A stretch of 17,230 nucleotides of DNA from UBA8437 sp963694825. Lineage in GTDB: Bacteria; Planctomycetota; Planctomycetia; Planctomycetales; Planctomycetaceae. The notes under the pieces were generated by a model, which saw only the letters and a program-made list of their open reading frames with translations, did no database searches and was not told where the DNA came from. This document shows, one piece after another, positions 5,506-14,302 of the stretch. Every line of letters begins with the position of its first letter. Positions within the stretch are counted from its first letter, which is position 1. A program made the position numbers and the translations under genes. The stretch is from positions 1-17,230 of the forward strand of contig CAVOEV010000088.1 in the NCBI GenBank assembly GCA_963694825.1, written 5' to 3'.

Positions 5506-8500
5506 TCACTTGGTGGAAGACTCCCGCGCCTCGCCCCCAGACGGCGCAGTTGGCTTCGCTGTCGCGGCCAACTCCTCCTCGCCATCGTACATCTTCATCC
5601 GAGCCAGCCTCAGACGCTCCTTCTCGGCCTCCAGCTCCAACAATGCCTCGGGCCGAATTCTTACCTCCGAATCCTGATGCAAGCGGAACCCCGTGCCGGC
5701 CGGGACCAAGTGGCCCAGGATGACGTTTTCCTTGAGCCCCACCAGCTCGTCGCTCTTGCCAGCCAGTGCCGCCTCGGTCAACACCTTCGTCGTTTCCTGG
5801 AAACTGGCCGCCGATACGAAACTCTCGCTCGAAACCGCCGCCTTGGTGATGCCCAACAACTGGATCGTCATCTGCGCCTCGTGCGGTTTGGCCGACGTGG
5901 CCGCAGTCTCACCCGCCGCCTCGAGCTCGGCATTCACTTCCTCGAACACATCCTTGGGGACGATGTCATCGGACTTGTACTCCGAACTGCCCGCATCGAC
6001 GACACGCACACAGCCACGGATCCGCTCGTTTGTTATCTGGAATTCGAGCTTGTCGATGACGACTCCCACCAGCAGTTCGGTGTCGCCGGCGTCCTCGACC
6101 TTGACCTTTCTCAACATCTGAGAAATGACGATCTCTACGTGCTTGTCGTCAATCTCGACCCGTTGCGAGCGATACACATTCTGGATCTCGTGCATCAGGT
6201 ACTTCTGAACCTCCTCAACTCCCGACACCCGCAGGATATCGTGAGGAACCAAGGGGCCTCGGACCAATGCATCACCATGACGCACCAGATCCTTGGCATG
6301 CACCAATAACTGTTTCCCGTGAGGAATCAGGTGAGCCGCAGGTTCGCCAACCTCCCCGGGCGGATGAATATTGATTACCCGCTGGTTGCGCCGAGTCTCC
6401 TCGGCCAACTCGATCTCTCCGTCAATTTCGGCAATCACCGCAGGATCCTTCGGTCGCCGGGCTTCGAACAACTCGGTGACTCGCGGCAGCCCACCGGTGA
6501 TGTCCTGGGTCCGGCCCGCCTCGCGAGGCGTCTTGGCCAACTCCATCCCGGCCGCCACCTTCTGTCCGTCCTTGACCTCGATACTCGCCTTTTCGGGCAG
6601 GTAGTAGAACGCCTGAGTCTCTCCGGAATTGTCGACGAGGCTGATCTGGGGATGCTGCTCGCCCTTGTACTCCATCACCGTCCGGCGAATGTTGCCACTC
6701 GGATCGGTCTCGACATTGATCGTCTTGCCCTCGATGACGTTTTCGAGCTTCACGATACCGTTGACCTCGGCGATGATGGGGACCGAGTGAGGGTCCCACA
6801 TGCACAGGGGCTGGCCTTCGACGCAGACACCCTTGATGCCCTTCAGGGCGTTGCCGTCGGTCCGCTGGGGGAGTTTGCAGTTCTCGTCGCTCGAGTCCCA
6901 CTCCTCGACCATCAACACCGCACCGTTGGGGACGCGGTACCGTTCGAGTTCCCGTTCGCGACCCTCTCGAGGGTTCAGCTCCAGGATCACGATTTCGCCG
7001 TTTCGGCCCAAGGCGATTCTCTTGTCGTCCGGTCCAACATGCCGCACGCGTTCGAACCGGACCCGGCCCGTCTGCCGTGACCGGACCTCGCTTTCCTCGA
7101 CATCACGCGACGCGGTTCCACCAATGTGGAAGGTCCGCATCGTCAACTGCGTGCCCGGTTCGCCGATCGACTGAGCGGCCACGATACCCACGGCGAGACC
7201 TTCTTCGACCAGGCGGCCGTTCGAAAGATCCATGCCGTAGCACAGCTGGCACATGCCGAGTTTCGACTGGCAGGTCAACGGGCTGCGAACCTTGATCTTT
7301 TCGACACCGATCTCTTCGATCCGACGTGCCTTGGCCTCGTCGATCAGGTCATCCTCCCGAACAATCACCTCGTCGGTGATCGGGTTGACGATGTTCGTAC
7401 GGCTGACACGACCGCGAATCGCATCGGCCAACCCCACCTCGACCTTCTCGCTGCGGTAAACCACACCCTTGGTGATCCCCTCGGTCGTCTCGCAATCGTG
7501 CTCGGTGATCACCACGTTCTGACAGATGTCGGCCAGCTTTCGAGTCAGGTAACCACTGTCGGCCGTCTTCAACGCGGTGTCGGCCAGTCCCTTGCGGGCA
7601 CCATGAGTCGAACTGAAGTACTCGAGCACCGAGAGACCTTCGCGGAAGTTCGCCTTGATCGGCGTCTCAATGATCTCGCCCGACGGCTTAGCCATCAGGC
7701 CACGCATGCCGGCCAACTGACGGATCTGCTCGACACCGCCGCGAGCACCCGAGTTGGCCATCAGGAAGATCGGATTGACGTATCCGTCCATCTCGGGACG
7801 CTCGTCCCGCTCGAACTCAACCATCATCGCCTTGGTAATGCTCTCACGAGCATGAGTCCACTGGTCGAGGACCGCGTTGTAGCGTTCCTGATCGGTGATG
7901 ATGCCGCGACCATACAGCTTCTGCTGCTTGTCGACTTCCTTCTCGGCCACACCAATCACTTCGTCCTTGTTGCCGGGTGTGCAGAGGTCCGATGTGGCAA
8001 AGGAGAGTCCGCTGTGAGTGGCCTCCTGGAATCCCAGCGATTTCATGCGGTCCAACAGGCTGATCGTGTCGCTGCGTCCCAACAGATCGTGGTGGTAGCA
8101 GTCGGAAATCACGTTGGCCAGATCCTTGCTCTTCATCGTCAGGTTGTAGTACGCCATCCTGGGGTCGAGAATGTCGTTGAAGAGCACGCGGCCGACGGTA
8201 GTGTCGAGCAGTCCGCCCGGACGGTAGTCCTCTGGAGCCTGAGGCCGGATTTCCTTGTCGGCTGCGAGCCTGAGCTGGATGCGGGTGTGGCGGGTGATCT
8301 TGCCCAACTCCAACGCCATGAACACCTCGGCCGCCGATGCGAACTTCATGCCCTCGCCCGGCCGATCGTTCAGAGGCATCGTCAGGTAGTAACAGCCCAT
8401 CACGATGTCCTGGGTGGCGCTGATGATCGGAGCGCCGTTGGACGGAGAGAAAATATTGTTGGTCGACAACATCAACGTGGTGGCTTCGACCTGGGCCTCG

Positions 8501-9930
8501 ATCGAAAGAGGCAGGTGTACGGCCATCTGGTCGCCGTCGAAATCGGCGTTAAATCCCTTGCAGACCAAAGGATGAATCCGGATCGCGTTGCCCTCGACCA
8601 ACGTTGGTTCGAAGGCCTGGATCCCCATCCGGTGCAATGTCGGTGCACGGTTCAACAACACCGGGTGGTTGGTGATCACCTCGTCCAGAATGTCCCAGAC
8701 GTCCTCGTCCTTCCGCTCCAGCATCCTCTTGGCACTCTTGATCGTGTCGGCATGACCCAGTTCCTTGAGGCGACGAATCACGAACGGCTGGAACAACTCC
8801 AGAGCAATCTTTTTCGGCAAACCGCACTGGTGCAGCTCCAACTCGGGACCGACTACGATCACAGAGCGAGCCGAATAGTCGACCCGCTTGCCGAGCAGGT
8901 TCTCGCGAAAGCGACCCTGCTTGCCCTTGATCATGTCGGTGAGACTCTTCAACGGACGGTTCGACGAACCGAGCACCGGCCGCTTGCAACGGTTGTTGTC
9001 GAAGAGCGCATCGACTGACTGCTGAAGCATCCGCTTCTCGTTGCGGATAATCACTTCCGGAGCGTTCAAATCGACCAGTTTCTTCAACCGGTTGTTGCGG
9101 TTGATGATGCGACGGTAGAGATCGTTCAGATCGCTGGTCGCGAAGTTGCCCGAATCGAGCAGGACCAGTGGCCTGAGATCTGGAGGAATCACCGGGATCA
9201 CGTCGAGCACCAACCAGTCGGGTCGGTTCTCGCTGTCACGCAACCCCTCGATGATCTTCAACCGCTTGACCAGGTCCTTCTTCTTCTGCTGGCTACCCGT
9301 TTCACGCAGTTCGGTGCGGAGCTGGACCGAAAGTTCCGTCAGGTTCAAACCCAACAGCAACTCCTTGACCGCCTCGGCTCCCATCCCCAGCACGAAATCG
9401 TCTGGTCCCCCTTCGCCGTACTTAGCTCGAGCCTGCCGAGCTTCTTCCTCGGTCAAGATCTGGCAGCGACGCAACGGGGTGTCACCCGGGTCGATGACCA
9501 CGTAGTCCTGGAAATAGATCACCTTCTCGAGACTCGTGGTCTTCATGTCCAACAGAGCACCCAGACGACTCGGCATGCTCTTGAAGAACCAGATGTGCAC
9601 AACCGGTGCCGCCAGCTCGATGTGACCCATCCGCTTGCGACGGACACGACTGTGAGTCACCTTCACGCCGCAACGGTCGCAGACCATCCCCTTGTACTTC
9701 ATCCCGCGGTACTTGCCGCAAGCACACTCCCAGTCCTTCTCTGGACCGAAAATCCGCTCGCAGAACAATCCGTCCCGCTCGGGCTTGTACGTACGGTAGT
9801 TGATCGTCTCGGGCTTCTTGACCTCGCCAAATGACCAACTGCGGATGTCGTGCGGGCTGGCCAGCCCGATCTTGACGGAGCCGTAGTCGTTGATCCGGTC
9901 GTAGCTCGTCGTCGCTTCACCAACGCTCAC
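5506..9930 (-). CDS. rpoC: DNA-directed RNA polymerase subunit beta'
   Basis: The beta' subunit carries the catalytic magnesium site, clamp and trigger loop. From GTG 9928-9930 the product is 1474 aa, starting MSVGEATTSYDRINDYGSVK, the N-terminus I recall for planctomycete RpoC; a GTG six codons upstream (9948) is the alternative. The N-terminal zinc site has Cys 69, 71, 84 and 87 (CACGKY and CDRCG). The catalytic NADFDGDQMAVH has Asp 463, 465 and 467. The second zinc site uses Cys 813 (HDCETTEG) and Cys 887, 894 and 897 (TCQSKLGMCQLC). The trigger loop GEPGTQLTMRTFHIGG is near residues 915-931. The C-terminus carries SFQETTKVLTEAAL and GHLVPAGTG, then an unconserved tail. The TGA stop is 96 nt before rpsL. 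Confidence 0.99.
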   Translation of the reverse strand: MSVGEATTSYDRINDYGSVKIGLASPHDIRSWSFGEVKKPETINYRTYKPERDGLFCERIFGPEKDWECACGKYRGMKYKGMVCDRCGVKVTHSRVRRKRMGHIELAAPVVHIWFFKSMPSRLGALLDMKTTSLEKVIYFQDYVVIDPGDTPLRRCQILTEEEARQARAKYGEGGPDDFVLGMGAEAVKELLLGLNLTELSVQLRTELRETGSQQKKKDLVKRLKIIEGLRDSENRPDWLVLDVIPVIPPDLRPLVLLDSGNFATSDLNDLYRRIINRNNRLKKLVDLNAPEVIIRNEKRMLQQSVDALFDNNRCKRPVLGSSNRPLKSLTDMIKGKQGRFRENLLGKRVDYSARSVIVVGPELELHQCGLPKKIALELFQPFVIRRLKELGHADTIKSAKRMLERKDEDVWDILDEVITNHPVLLNRAPTLHRMGIQAFEPTLVEGNAIRIHPLVCKGFNADFDGDQMAVHLPLSIEAQVEATTLMLSTNNIFSPSNGAPIISATQDIVMGCYYLTMPLNDRPGEGMKFASAAEVFMALELGKITRHTRIQLRLAADKEIRPQAPEDYRPGGLLDTTVGRVLFNDILDPRMAYYNLTMKSKDLANVISDCYHHDLLGRSDTISLLDRMKSLGFQEATHSGLSFATSDLCTPGNKDEVIGVAEKEVDKQQKLYGRGIITDQERYNAVLDQWTHARESITKAMMVEFERDERPEMDGYVNPIFLMANSGARGGVEQIRQLAGMRGLMAKPSGEIIETPIKANFREGLSVLEYFSSTHGARKGLADTALKTADSGYLTRKLADICQNVVITEHDCETTEGITKGVVYRSEKVEVGLADAIRGRVSRTNIVNPITDEVIVREDDLIDEAKARRIEEIGVEKIKVRSPLTCQSKLGMCQLCYGMDLSNGRLVEEGLAVGIVAAQSIGEPGTQLTMRTFHIGGTASRDVEESEVRSRQTGRVRFERVRHVGPDDKRIALGRNGEIVILELNPREGRERELERYRVPNGAVLMVEEWDSSDENCKLPQRTDGNALKGIKGVCVEGQPLCMWDPHSVPIIAEVNGIVKLENVIEGKTINVETDPSGNIRRTVMEYKGEQHPQISLVDNSGETQAFYYLPEKASIEVKDGQKVAAGMELAKTPREAGRTQDITGGLPRVTELFEARRPKDPAVIAEIDGEIELAEETRRNQRVINIHPPGEVGEPAAHLIPHGKQLLVHAKDLVRHGDALVRGPLVPHDILRVSGVEEVQKYLMHEIQNVYRSQRVEIDDKHVEIVISQMLRKVKVEDAGDTELLVGVVIDKLEFQITNERIRGCVRVVDAGSSEYKSDDIVPKDVFEEVNAELEAAGETAATSAKPHEAQMTIQLLGITKAAVSSESFVSAASFQETTKVLTEAALAGKSDELVGLKENVILGHLVPAGTGFRLHQDSEVRIRPEALLELEAEKERLRLARMKMYDGEEELAATAKPTAPSGGEARESSTK

Positions 9931-9974
9931 GTGACCTGCTCCTGGCACTCGTGCCCTTTGTGGAATGTTGTCAT
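9927..9974 (-). CDS. Possible 15-codon leader peptide before rpoC
   Basis: An ATG at 9972-9974 opens a 15-codon frame, MTTFHKGHECQEQVT, ending in TGA at 9927-9929. This stop overlaps the preferred rpoC GTG as GTGA, the arrangement expected for termination-reinitiation coupling. A strong purine tract (GGGGAGAGGGACAG) precedes the ATG. If rpoC instead starts at GTG 9948, the two frames overlap more extensively. I do not recognise the peptide. The frame is short enough to arise by chance; the case rests on the binding site and the exact stop/start overlap. Confidence 0.3.
   Translation of the reverse strand: MTTFHKGHECQEQVT
9939..9943 (-). promoter_or_regulatory. Ribosome binding site of rpoC, decides the start
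   Basis: AGGAG lies 8 nt before GTG 9928-9930, an ideal spacing, and supports MSVGEATTSYDRIND as the N-terminus. The alternative GTG at 9948 has the weaker AAGGG upstream. Confidence 0.6.
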
Positions 9975-10041
9975 CTGTCCCTCTCCCCTAGCCGCTGCCT
10001 GCCGATTCGACGCTCCCGCATCAGGCGAGTCGTCGAGCAGG

Positions 10042-13000
10042 TCAGAGGCCTGATTTCTCGAGTTGGAGGTTCAGTCCCAACCCGCGGATTTCGTTGACGA
10101 GCACATCGAAGCTGGCGGGAGTGCCGGCTTCGAGAGTGTTCTGGCCCTTGACCATCGATTCGTAGATCTTCGTCCGCCCCTCGACGTCGTCGCTCTTGAC
10201 AGTCAACAGCTCCTGCAGAATGTAAGCCGCTCCATAAGCCTCCAGAGCCCACACTTCCATCTCGCCAAAACGCTGCCCGCCAAAACGGGCCTTGCCGCCC
10301 AATGGCTGCTGAGTGATCAGTGAATAGGGGCCGGTGGCTCGAGCGTGCACCTTGTCATCGACGAGGTGGTGGAGCTTGAGCATGTAGATCTGTCCGACCG
10401 TAACACGCTGCTCGTACTCCTCGCCCGTCCGACCGTCGTACAAGGCCGTCTTGCCGTCCCTGTCCAATCCCGCCTCTTCCAGCTTGTCCCGAATCTCCTC
10501 CTCCGGGGCCCCGTCGAAGACCGGGCAAACCGCGTTGAAGCCCAGCTTGCTGGCCGCCCAGCCCAGGTGAGTCTCCAAAATCTGCCCGACGTTCATCCGG
10601 CTGGGGACGCCGAGTGGGTTGAGAATAATGTCGATCGGCGTGCCGTCGTCGAGGTGGGGCATGTCCTCCAGAGGCAGGACTTTCGAGATGACTCCCTTGT
10701 TGCCGTGACGACCAGCCATCTTGTCGCCGACAGAAAGCTGTCGCTTGCTGGCCACGTAAACCTTGACCATCTGCAACACGCCGCTGGGTAGCTCGTCGCC
10801 ACGCTTCAGATTGTTCATCTCTCGATCGCGAGCCTCGATCACCTCGCGAACCGCACCGAAGGACTCGCGGCGGTATTCGTCCAAGTCCTTCCGCTTCTGA
10901 GGGCTGCGGATGTCCAGTGCCACGAAATGGTCTTCGAACCGTTCGGCGTATTCGGCCAACATCCGATCGTCCTCGCTGCTTCGCAGATCGGCACCCTCCT
11001 CGTCGGTCAATCTCCGATCAAGAATCTTCTCGAAACCGTCCAGAAATGTCCGGAACGCCTCAGTCACCCGGCCGTTGGCAGCCTTCTCGGCCCGCCGAAT
11101 CACTCCATCGAACCTCTTCCGCTCATCGTCCGGAAGACTCATTTTCCGAGAAAACCGCTCGGTGTGAATCACGATGCCCTCGACACCGCTGGGAACTTCC
11201 AACGATTCGTTCTTCACGTCCTCGCCGGCACGACCAAAAATCGCGTGAAGTAGCTTCTCTTCCGGGGTTAACTCGCTCTTGGCCTTCGGCGACACCTTGC
11301 CGACCAGGATATCGCCCGGGTGCACACGTGTGCCGATCGCAACAACTCCCTCGTCGTCGAGATGCCCGAGAGCCTTTTCGCTGACGTTGGGGATATCCCG
11401 AGTGAACTCCTCGCGACCCAGCTTCGTCTCGCGGATCTCCACGTCAAACTCGTCGATGTGAATCGAGGTGAAGACGTCCTCCTTGACCAACCTCTCGGAG
11501 ATCACAATCGCGTCCTCGAAGTTGTAGCCCTCCCACGACATGAACGCGACCAGTACGTTGCGGCCCAAAGCCAGCCGGCCGTCCTTCGTCGCCGCCGTGT
11601 CGCACAACCAGTCCCCCGCCTTCACCCGCTGGCCAATCTCGACAGTCGGCTTCTGATTCTTGCAGGTCCGTTCGTTCAGACCCTGGTACTTGTCGAGATG
11701 GTGAACCTCGCCGTCGATTTCGATCCGAGTCGCATCGACGTAGTTGACACGACCCGAATTCCGAGCCCTCAACATCATCCCCGAACGCTTGGCGACTTCT
11801 CCTTCGAGCCCCGTGCCGACGATCGGCGGCTCGGCGATCAACAACGGCACCGCCTGCCGCTGCATGTTCGACCCCATCAAAGCGCGGTTGGCGTCGTCGT
11901 GCTCGAGAAATGGAATCAACCCTGCCGAAACACCGACCATCTGGTTCGGTGCCACGTCGATGAACTCGACCAGGTCCGACGACACCATCTCCACGTCGTT
12001 GTTGTGACGAGCCAGCACCCGGTCATCGACCAGCCGATCACCCTCCATCGGGGTGTCGGCCGGAACCACGTACCGCAATGCCTCCTCATCGGCCCGCAAC
12101 CGGACCACCTCGTCAGTCACCCGCCCCTTGTTGACCCGGTAGTAGGGAGTCGTCAGGAACCCGTAATCGTCCACCTCGGCGTGGATCGACAACGACGAGA
12201 TCAAACCAATATTAGTTCCTTCCGGAGTCTCGATCGGGCAGATACGTCCGTAGTGAGAAATGTGCACATCGCGGACCTCGAAGCCCGCACGCTTGCGGTT
12301 CAAACCGCCCGGGCCCAAGGCACTCAGGCGACGCTCGTGAGTCAGCATCGAGAGCGGATTGGTTTGGTCGACGACCTGGGACAACTCGCTGCGACCAAAG
12401 AAATAGTCGATCGCCGCCGAAACACTCTTCGGATTGACCAGAGTCCGAGGTGTCATCTCCTCGACATCCTTCAGACTCATTCGCTCCTGTACCGTTCGTC
12501 GCAACTTCAAGAACCCCTTGCGGATCTCCTCGGCGGCCAACTCGTCCAATGTCCTCAGACGACGGTTGCCCAGGTTGTCGATGTCGTCGGTCTGCACCAA
12601 CTCGTTACCGCCAACTTTCAGCAGGACCAAGTAGCGGATCGCGTTGACAAAGTCCTCGGGACACAACGTCATCGCCGTGTCTGGAATCCCTTCCTGCTTG
12701 AAATTCTCCTCGAGAAACGTGTTGTGATCGTCGGTCTTCTGAACGTCCGGCTTGAACTTGCGGTTGATACGGAATCGACCGACCTTGCCAAGGCGATAAC
12801 GGTTGACGTCGAAGAACTTCTCGCGGAACAGATCCTGAGCCTTTTCGAGTTGAGGCGGGTTGCCGGGACGCAGTCGCTGGTAGATCCGCAGCAACGCTTC
12901 CTGGTGACTGGCGGTTTCGTCGCTATAGAGCGTGTTGAGAATCAGACGATCCTTGACCGAGTCGGCCAGGATGATCTCGATGTCCTTGATCTTCGCCTCT

Positions 13001-13854
13001 ACGATTCGCTCGGCACGCTCCTCGCCAATCAACACCACCTCCTTGTCATCTCCAACCGTGTTCCGCGAATCGACGATGATCTCGCCACAACGCTCGTGAC
13101 CCACCGGGTAGATGATGTCGGCCGCAGTGAACGCATTGGCAATCTGCTCGACGTCATCCGATTTTGGAGCCTTGATCGTGACGGTCGGATAGAACAACTT
13201 CAGCAAAGCCGTGTCGCTGCCGTACTCCGAATGCATCGCCCGCAACAACGTCAACGCCGAGAACTTACCGCTCTGGTCGATGCGGACATCCAGCATCTCC
13301 TTCTTGTTCACGATCAGCTCGATCCAACTGCCACGCTCGGGAATCACCCGACACGAAAAACTCGGACGCTCACCCGGCTCGGTCGTCTCGACAAAGTCGA
13401 CACCCGGAGAACGATGCAATTGGCTCACCACCACCCGCTCGGAACCGTTGATCACAAACTCGCCACCACCGAGCATGATCGGCATGTCGCCCAGGTACAC
13501 CTCTTCATCGATCGGCTGCTCCTTGTTCAATCGCATCTTCACCCGAAACGGCTTGCCATAGGTCAGCCGCAACTGCCGACAGACCGTGGTGTCGAAACGC
13601 GATGGCAACAACTCGTAACCGCAGTAGTCCAGCCGGTATTGCCCGTCGTAACTCTCGATCGGGAACACCTCCTGCAGAATGCCTTCGAGCCCATGAGGCT
13701 TCCGCTTGTCCGAATCGACGTCCTCCTGCAGGAATCGATGGTACGACTTAGTCTGGATCTCTGTGAGATCCTGCATCAGAAGACCGTCGTCTCCCCTACC
13801 ACCAAACACCTCGGTGCTGTCGGTCTGCAGAATCCGGATCGAAGGAATCGGCAT
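10042..13854 (-). CDS. rpoB: DNA-directed RNA polymerase subunit beta
   Basis: The beta subunit forms half of the catalytic cleft and the rifampicin pocket. The 1270-aa product begins MPIPSIRILQ and continues with LTEIQTKSYHRFLQEDV. The rifampicin region (about residues 486-512) reads GRSELSQVVDQTNPLS then MLTHERRLSALGPGGL, followed by HYGRICPIETPEGTNIGLI. The flap region follows YNFEDAIVISERL. The active-centre segment KMAGRHGNKGVIS is at about residue 1044, then the GVPSRMNVGQILETHLG block, and the C-terminus contains GGKARFGGQRFGEMEVWALEAYGAA. ATG 13852-13854 has a purine-rich GAAGAGAG upstream. In the rifampicin region, Val stands where E. coli has Phe514 and Met515; the contacts Q513, D516, H526, R529 and S531 are kept. 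It is 111 nt upstream of rpoC. Confidence 0.99.
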   Translation of the reverse strand: MPIPSIRILQTDSTEVFGGRGDDGLLMQDLTEIQTKSYHRFLQEDVDSDKRKPHGLEGILQEVFPIESYDGQYRLDYCGYELLPSRFDTTVCRQLRLTYGKPFRVKMRLNKEQPIDEEVYLGDMPIMLGGGEFVINGSERVVVSQLHRSPGVDFVETTEPGERPSFSCRVIPERGSWIELIVNKKEMLDVRIDQSGKFSALTLLRAMHSEYGSDTALLKLFYPTVTIKAPKSDDVEQIANAFTAADIIYPVGHERCGEIIVDSRNTVGDDKEVVLIGEERAERIVEAKIKDIEIILADSVKDRLILNTLYSDETASHQEALLRIYQRLRPGNPPQLEKAQDLFREKFFDVNRYRLGKVGRFRINRKFKPDVQKTDDHNTFLEENFKQEGIPDTAMTLCPEDFVNAIRYLVLLKVGGNELVQTDDIDNLGNRRLRTLDELAAEEIRKGFLKLRRTVQERMSLKDVEEMTPRTLVNPKSVSAAIDYFFGRSELSQVVDQTNPLSMLTHERRLSALGPGGLNRKRAGFEVRDVHISHYGRICPIETPEGTNIGLISSLSIHAEVDDYGFLTTPYYRVNKGRVTDEVVRLRADEEALRYVVPADTPMEGDRLVDDRVLARHNNDVEMVSSDLVEFIDVAPNQMVGVSAGLIPFLEHDDANRALMGSNMQRQAVPLLIAEPPIVGTGLEGEVAKRSGMMLRARNSGRVNYVDATRIEIDGEVHHLDKYQGLNERTCKNQKPTVEIGQRVKAGDWLCDTAATKDGRLALGRNVLVAFMSWEGYNFEDAIVISERLVKEDVFTSIHIDEFDVEIRETKLGREEFTRDIPNVSEKALGHLDDEGVVAIGTRVHPGDILVGKVSPKAKSELTPEEKLLHAIFGRAGEDVKNESLEVPSGVEGIVIHTERFSRKMSLPDDERKRFDGVIRRAEKAANGRVTEAFRTFLDGFEKILDRRLTDEEGADLRSSEDDRMLAEYAERFEDHFVALDIRSPQKRKDLDEYRRESFGAVREVIEARDREMNNLKRGDELPSGVLQMVKVYVASKRQLSVGDKMAGRHGNKGVISKVLPLEDMPHLDDGTPIDIILNPLGVPSRMNVGQILETHLGWAASKLGFNAVCPVFDGAPEEEIRDKLEEAGLDRDGKTALYDGRTGEEYEQRVTVGQIYMLKLHHLVDDKVHARATGPYSLITQQPLGGKARFGGQRFGEMEVWALEAYGAAYILQELLTVKSDDVEGRTKIYESMVKGQNTLEAGTPASFDVLVNEIRGLGLNLQLEKSGL

Positions 13855-14302
13855 GTCAGGCTCTCTTCTTTTCTGTGCTCAACGGCCCGTTGGGGCCGGA
13901 TGAGGTCGGGAGGTCGTAACCGCAGGAGGCAGAGGACACTACAAGCTCGGACGAAATACGCCCAACTCGACCCCTGGCAAAAAACTTACCAGGAACGGCT
14001 TCAAGTCTTCCGGGATTTCAGGGGCCAGCAACGGGAAAACAGACGAGAAACGCACGTGAAACGCAATAGATCCGAAGGCTCCATGTCCCGGCTACGATCC
14101 ACAGGTGGGGTCCGATTGACGCCGAGCATGGACCCGGCGCCGAACAAGGTCTGTCATGGTCGCGGGGCAATCGGGGGGGATGGGATTGGGGCGTGAATCG
14201 GAATGACGGAGCGAGTTGATGAGGCGAGAGCGTCGAGTACAACGCGGCCACGCGCGAGACTACCGCCGACGGCGGTGGGCGTCCCGCGTGAGACCGTCCA
14301 GA
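13855..14302 (-). other. Gene-free rplL-rpoB intergenic region with hairpins
   Basis: These 448 nt hold no convincing gene; a 77-codon minus frame at 14018-14251 has no recognisable protein character. Perfect inverted repeats are ACCGCC/GGCGGT (14262-14276, 3-nt loop), GGGTCC/GGACCC (14108-14135, 16-nt loop) and CGGCCC/GGGCCG (13883-13898, 4-nt loop), the last about 28 nt before the rpoB ATG. None is followed by a U run, so no ordinary terminator is seen. A weak promoter-like pair is TTGCCA (13975-13980), 16 nt, TATTTC (13953-13958). A G-rich motif is listed separately. In E. coli the comparable gap holds an attenuator and an RNase III site; a similar role here is only inferred. Confidence 0.5.
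14164..14191 (+). repeat. G-quadruplex motif (template strand)
   Basis: The plus strand reads GGGG-N5-GGGGGGG-N2-GGG-N3-GGGG, satisfying the four-tract quadruplex pattern with loops of 5, 2 and 3 nt. Transcription runs along the minus strand, so the motif lies in the template strand and the RNA is C-rich here. It sits in the middle of the rplL-rpoB gap. Confidence 0.6.

Noticed and set aside
5011..6309. A 432-codon plus-strand frame opposite rpsL and the 3' end of rpoC
   Set aside because: It crosses two real genes and a spacer in antisense, with low-complexity His/Leu/Arg/Gln composition and no family features.
7126..9018. A 630-codon plus-strand frame opposite rpoC
   Set aside because: Same reason: antisense shadow of rpoC without recognisable motifs or ribosome binding site.
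13883..13898. CGGCCC/GGGCCG hairpin as a terminator before rpoB
   Set aside because: No U run follows on the transcribed strand and rpoB lies directly downstream; it is kept only as an inverted repeat.
11320..14196. A 958-codon open frame on the plus strand opposite rpoB and into the rplL-rpoB gap
   Set aside because: It is antisense to a certain rpoB, and its translation (many His, Gln, Arg and Leu, no domains) is typical of the mirror of a GC-rich, codon-biased gene. Its length reflects avoidance of certain codons in rpoB.
14018..14251. A 77-codon minus-strand frame in the rplL-rpoB gap
   Set aside because: Pro/Ser/Arg-rich composition without motifs; it covers the C-rich complement of the G-quadruplex region. 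Not supported as a gene.
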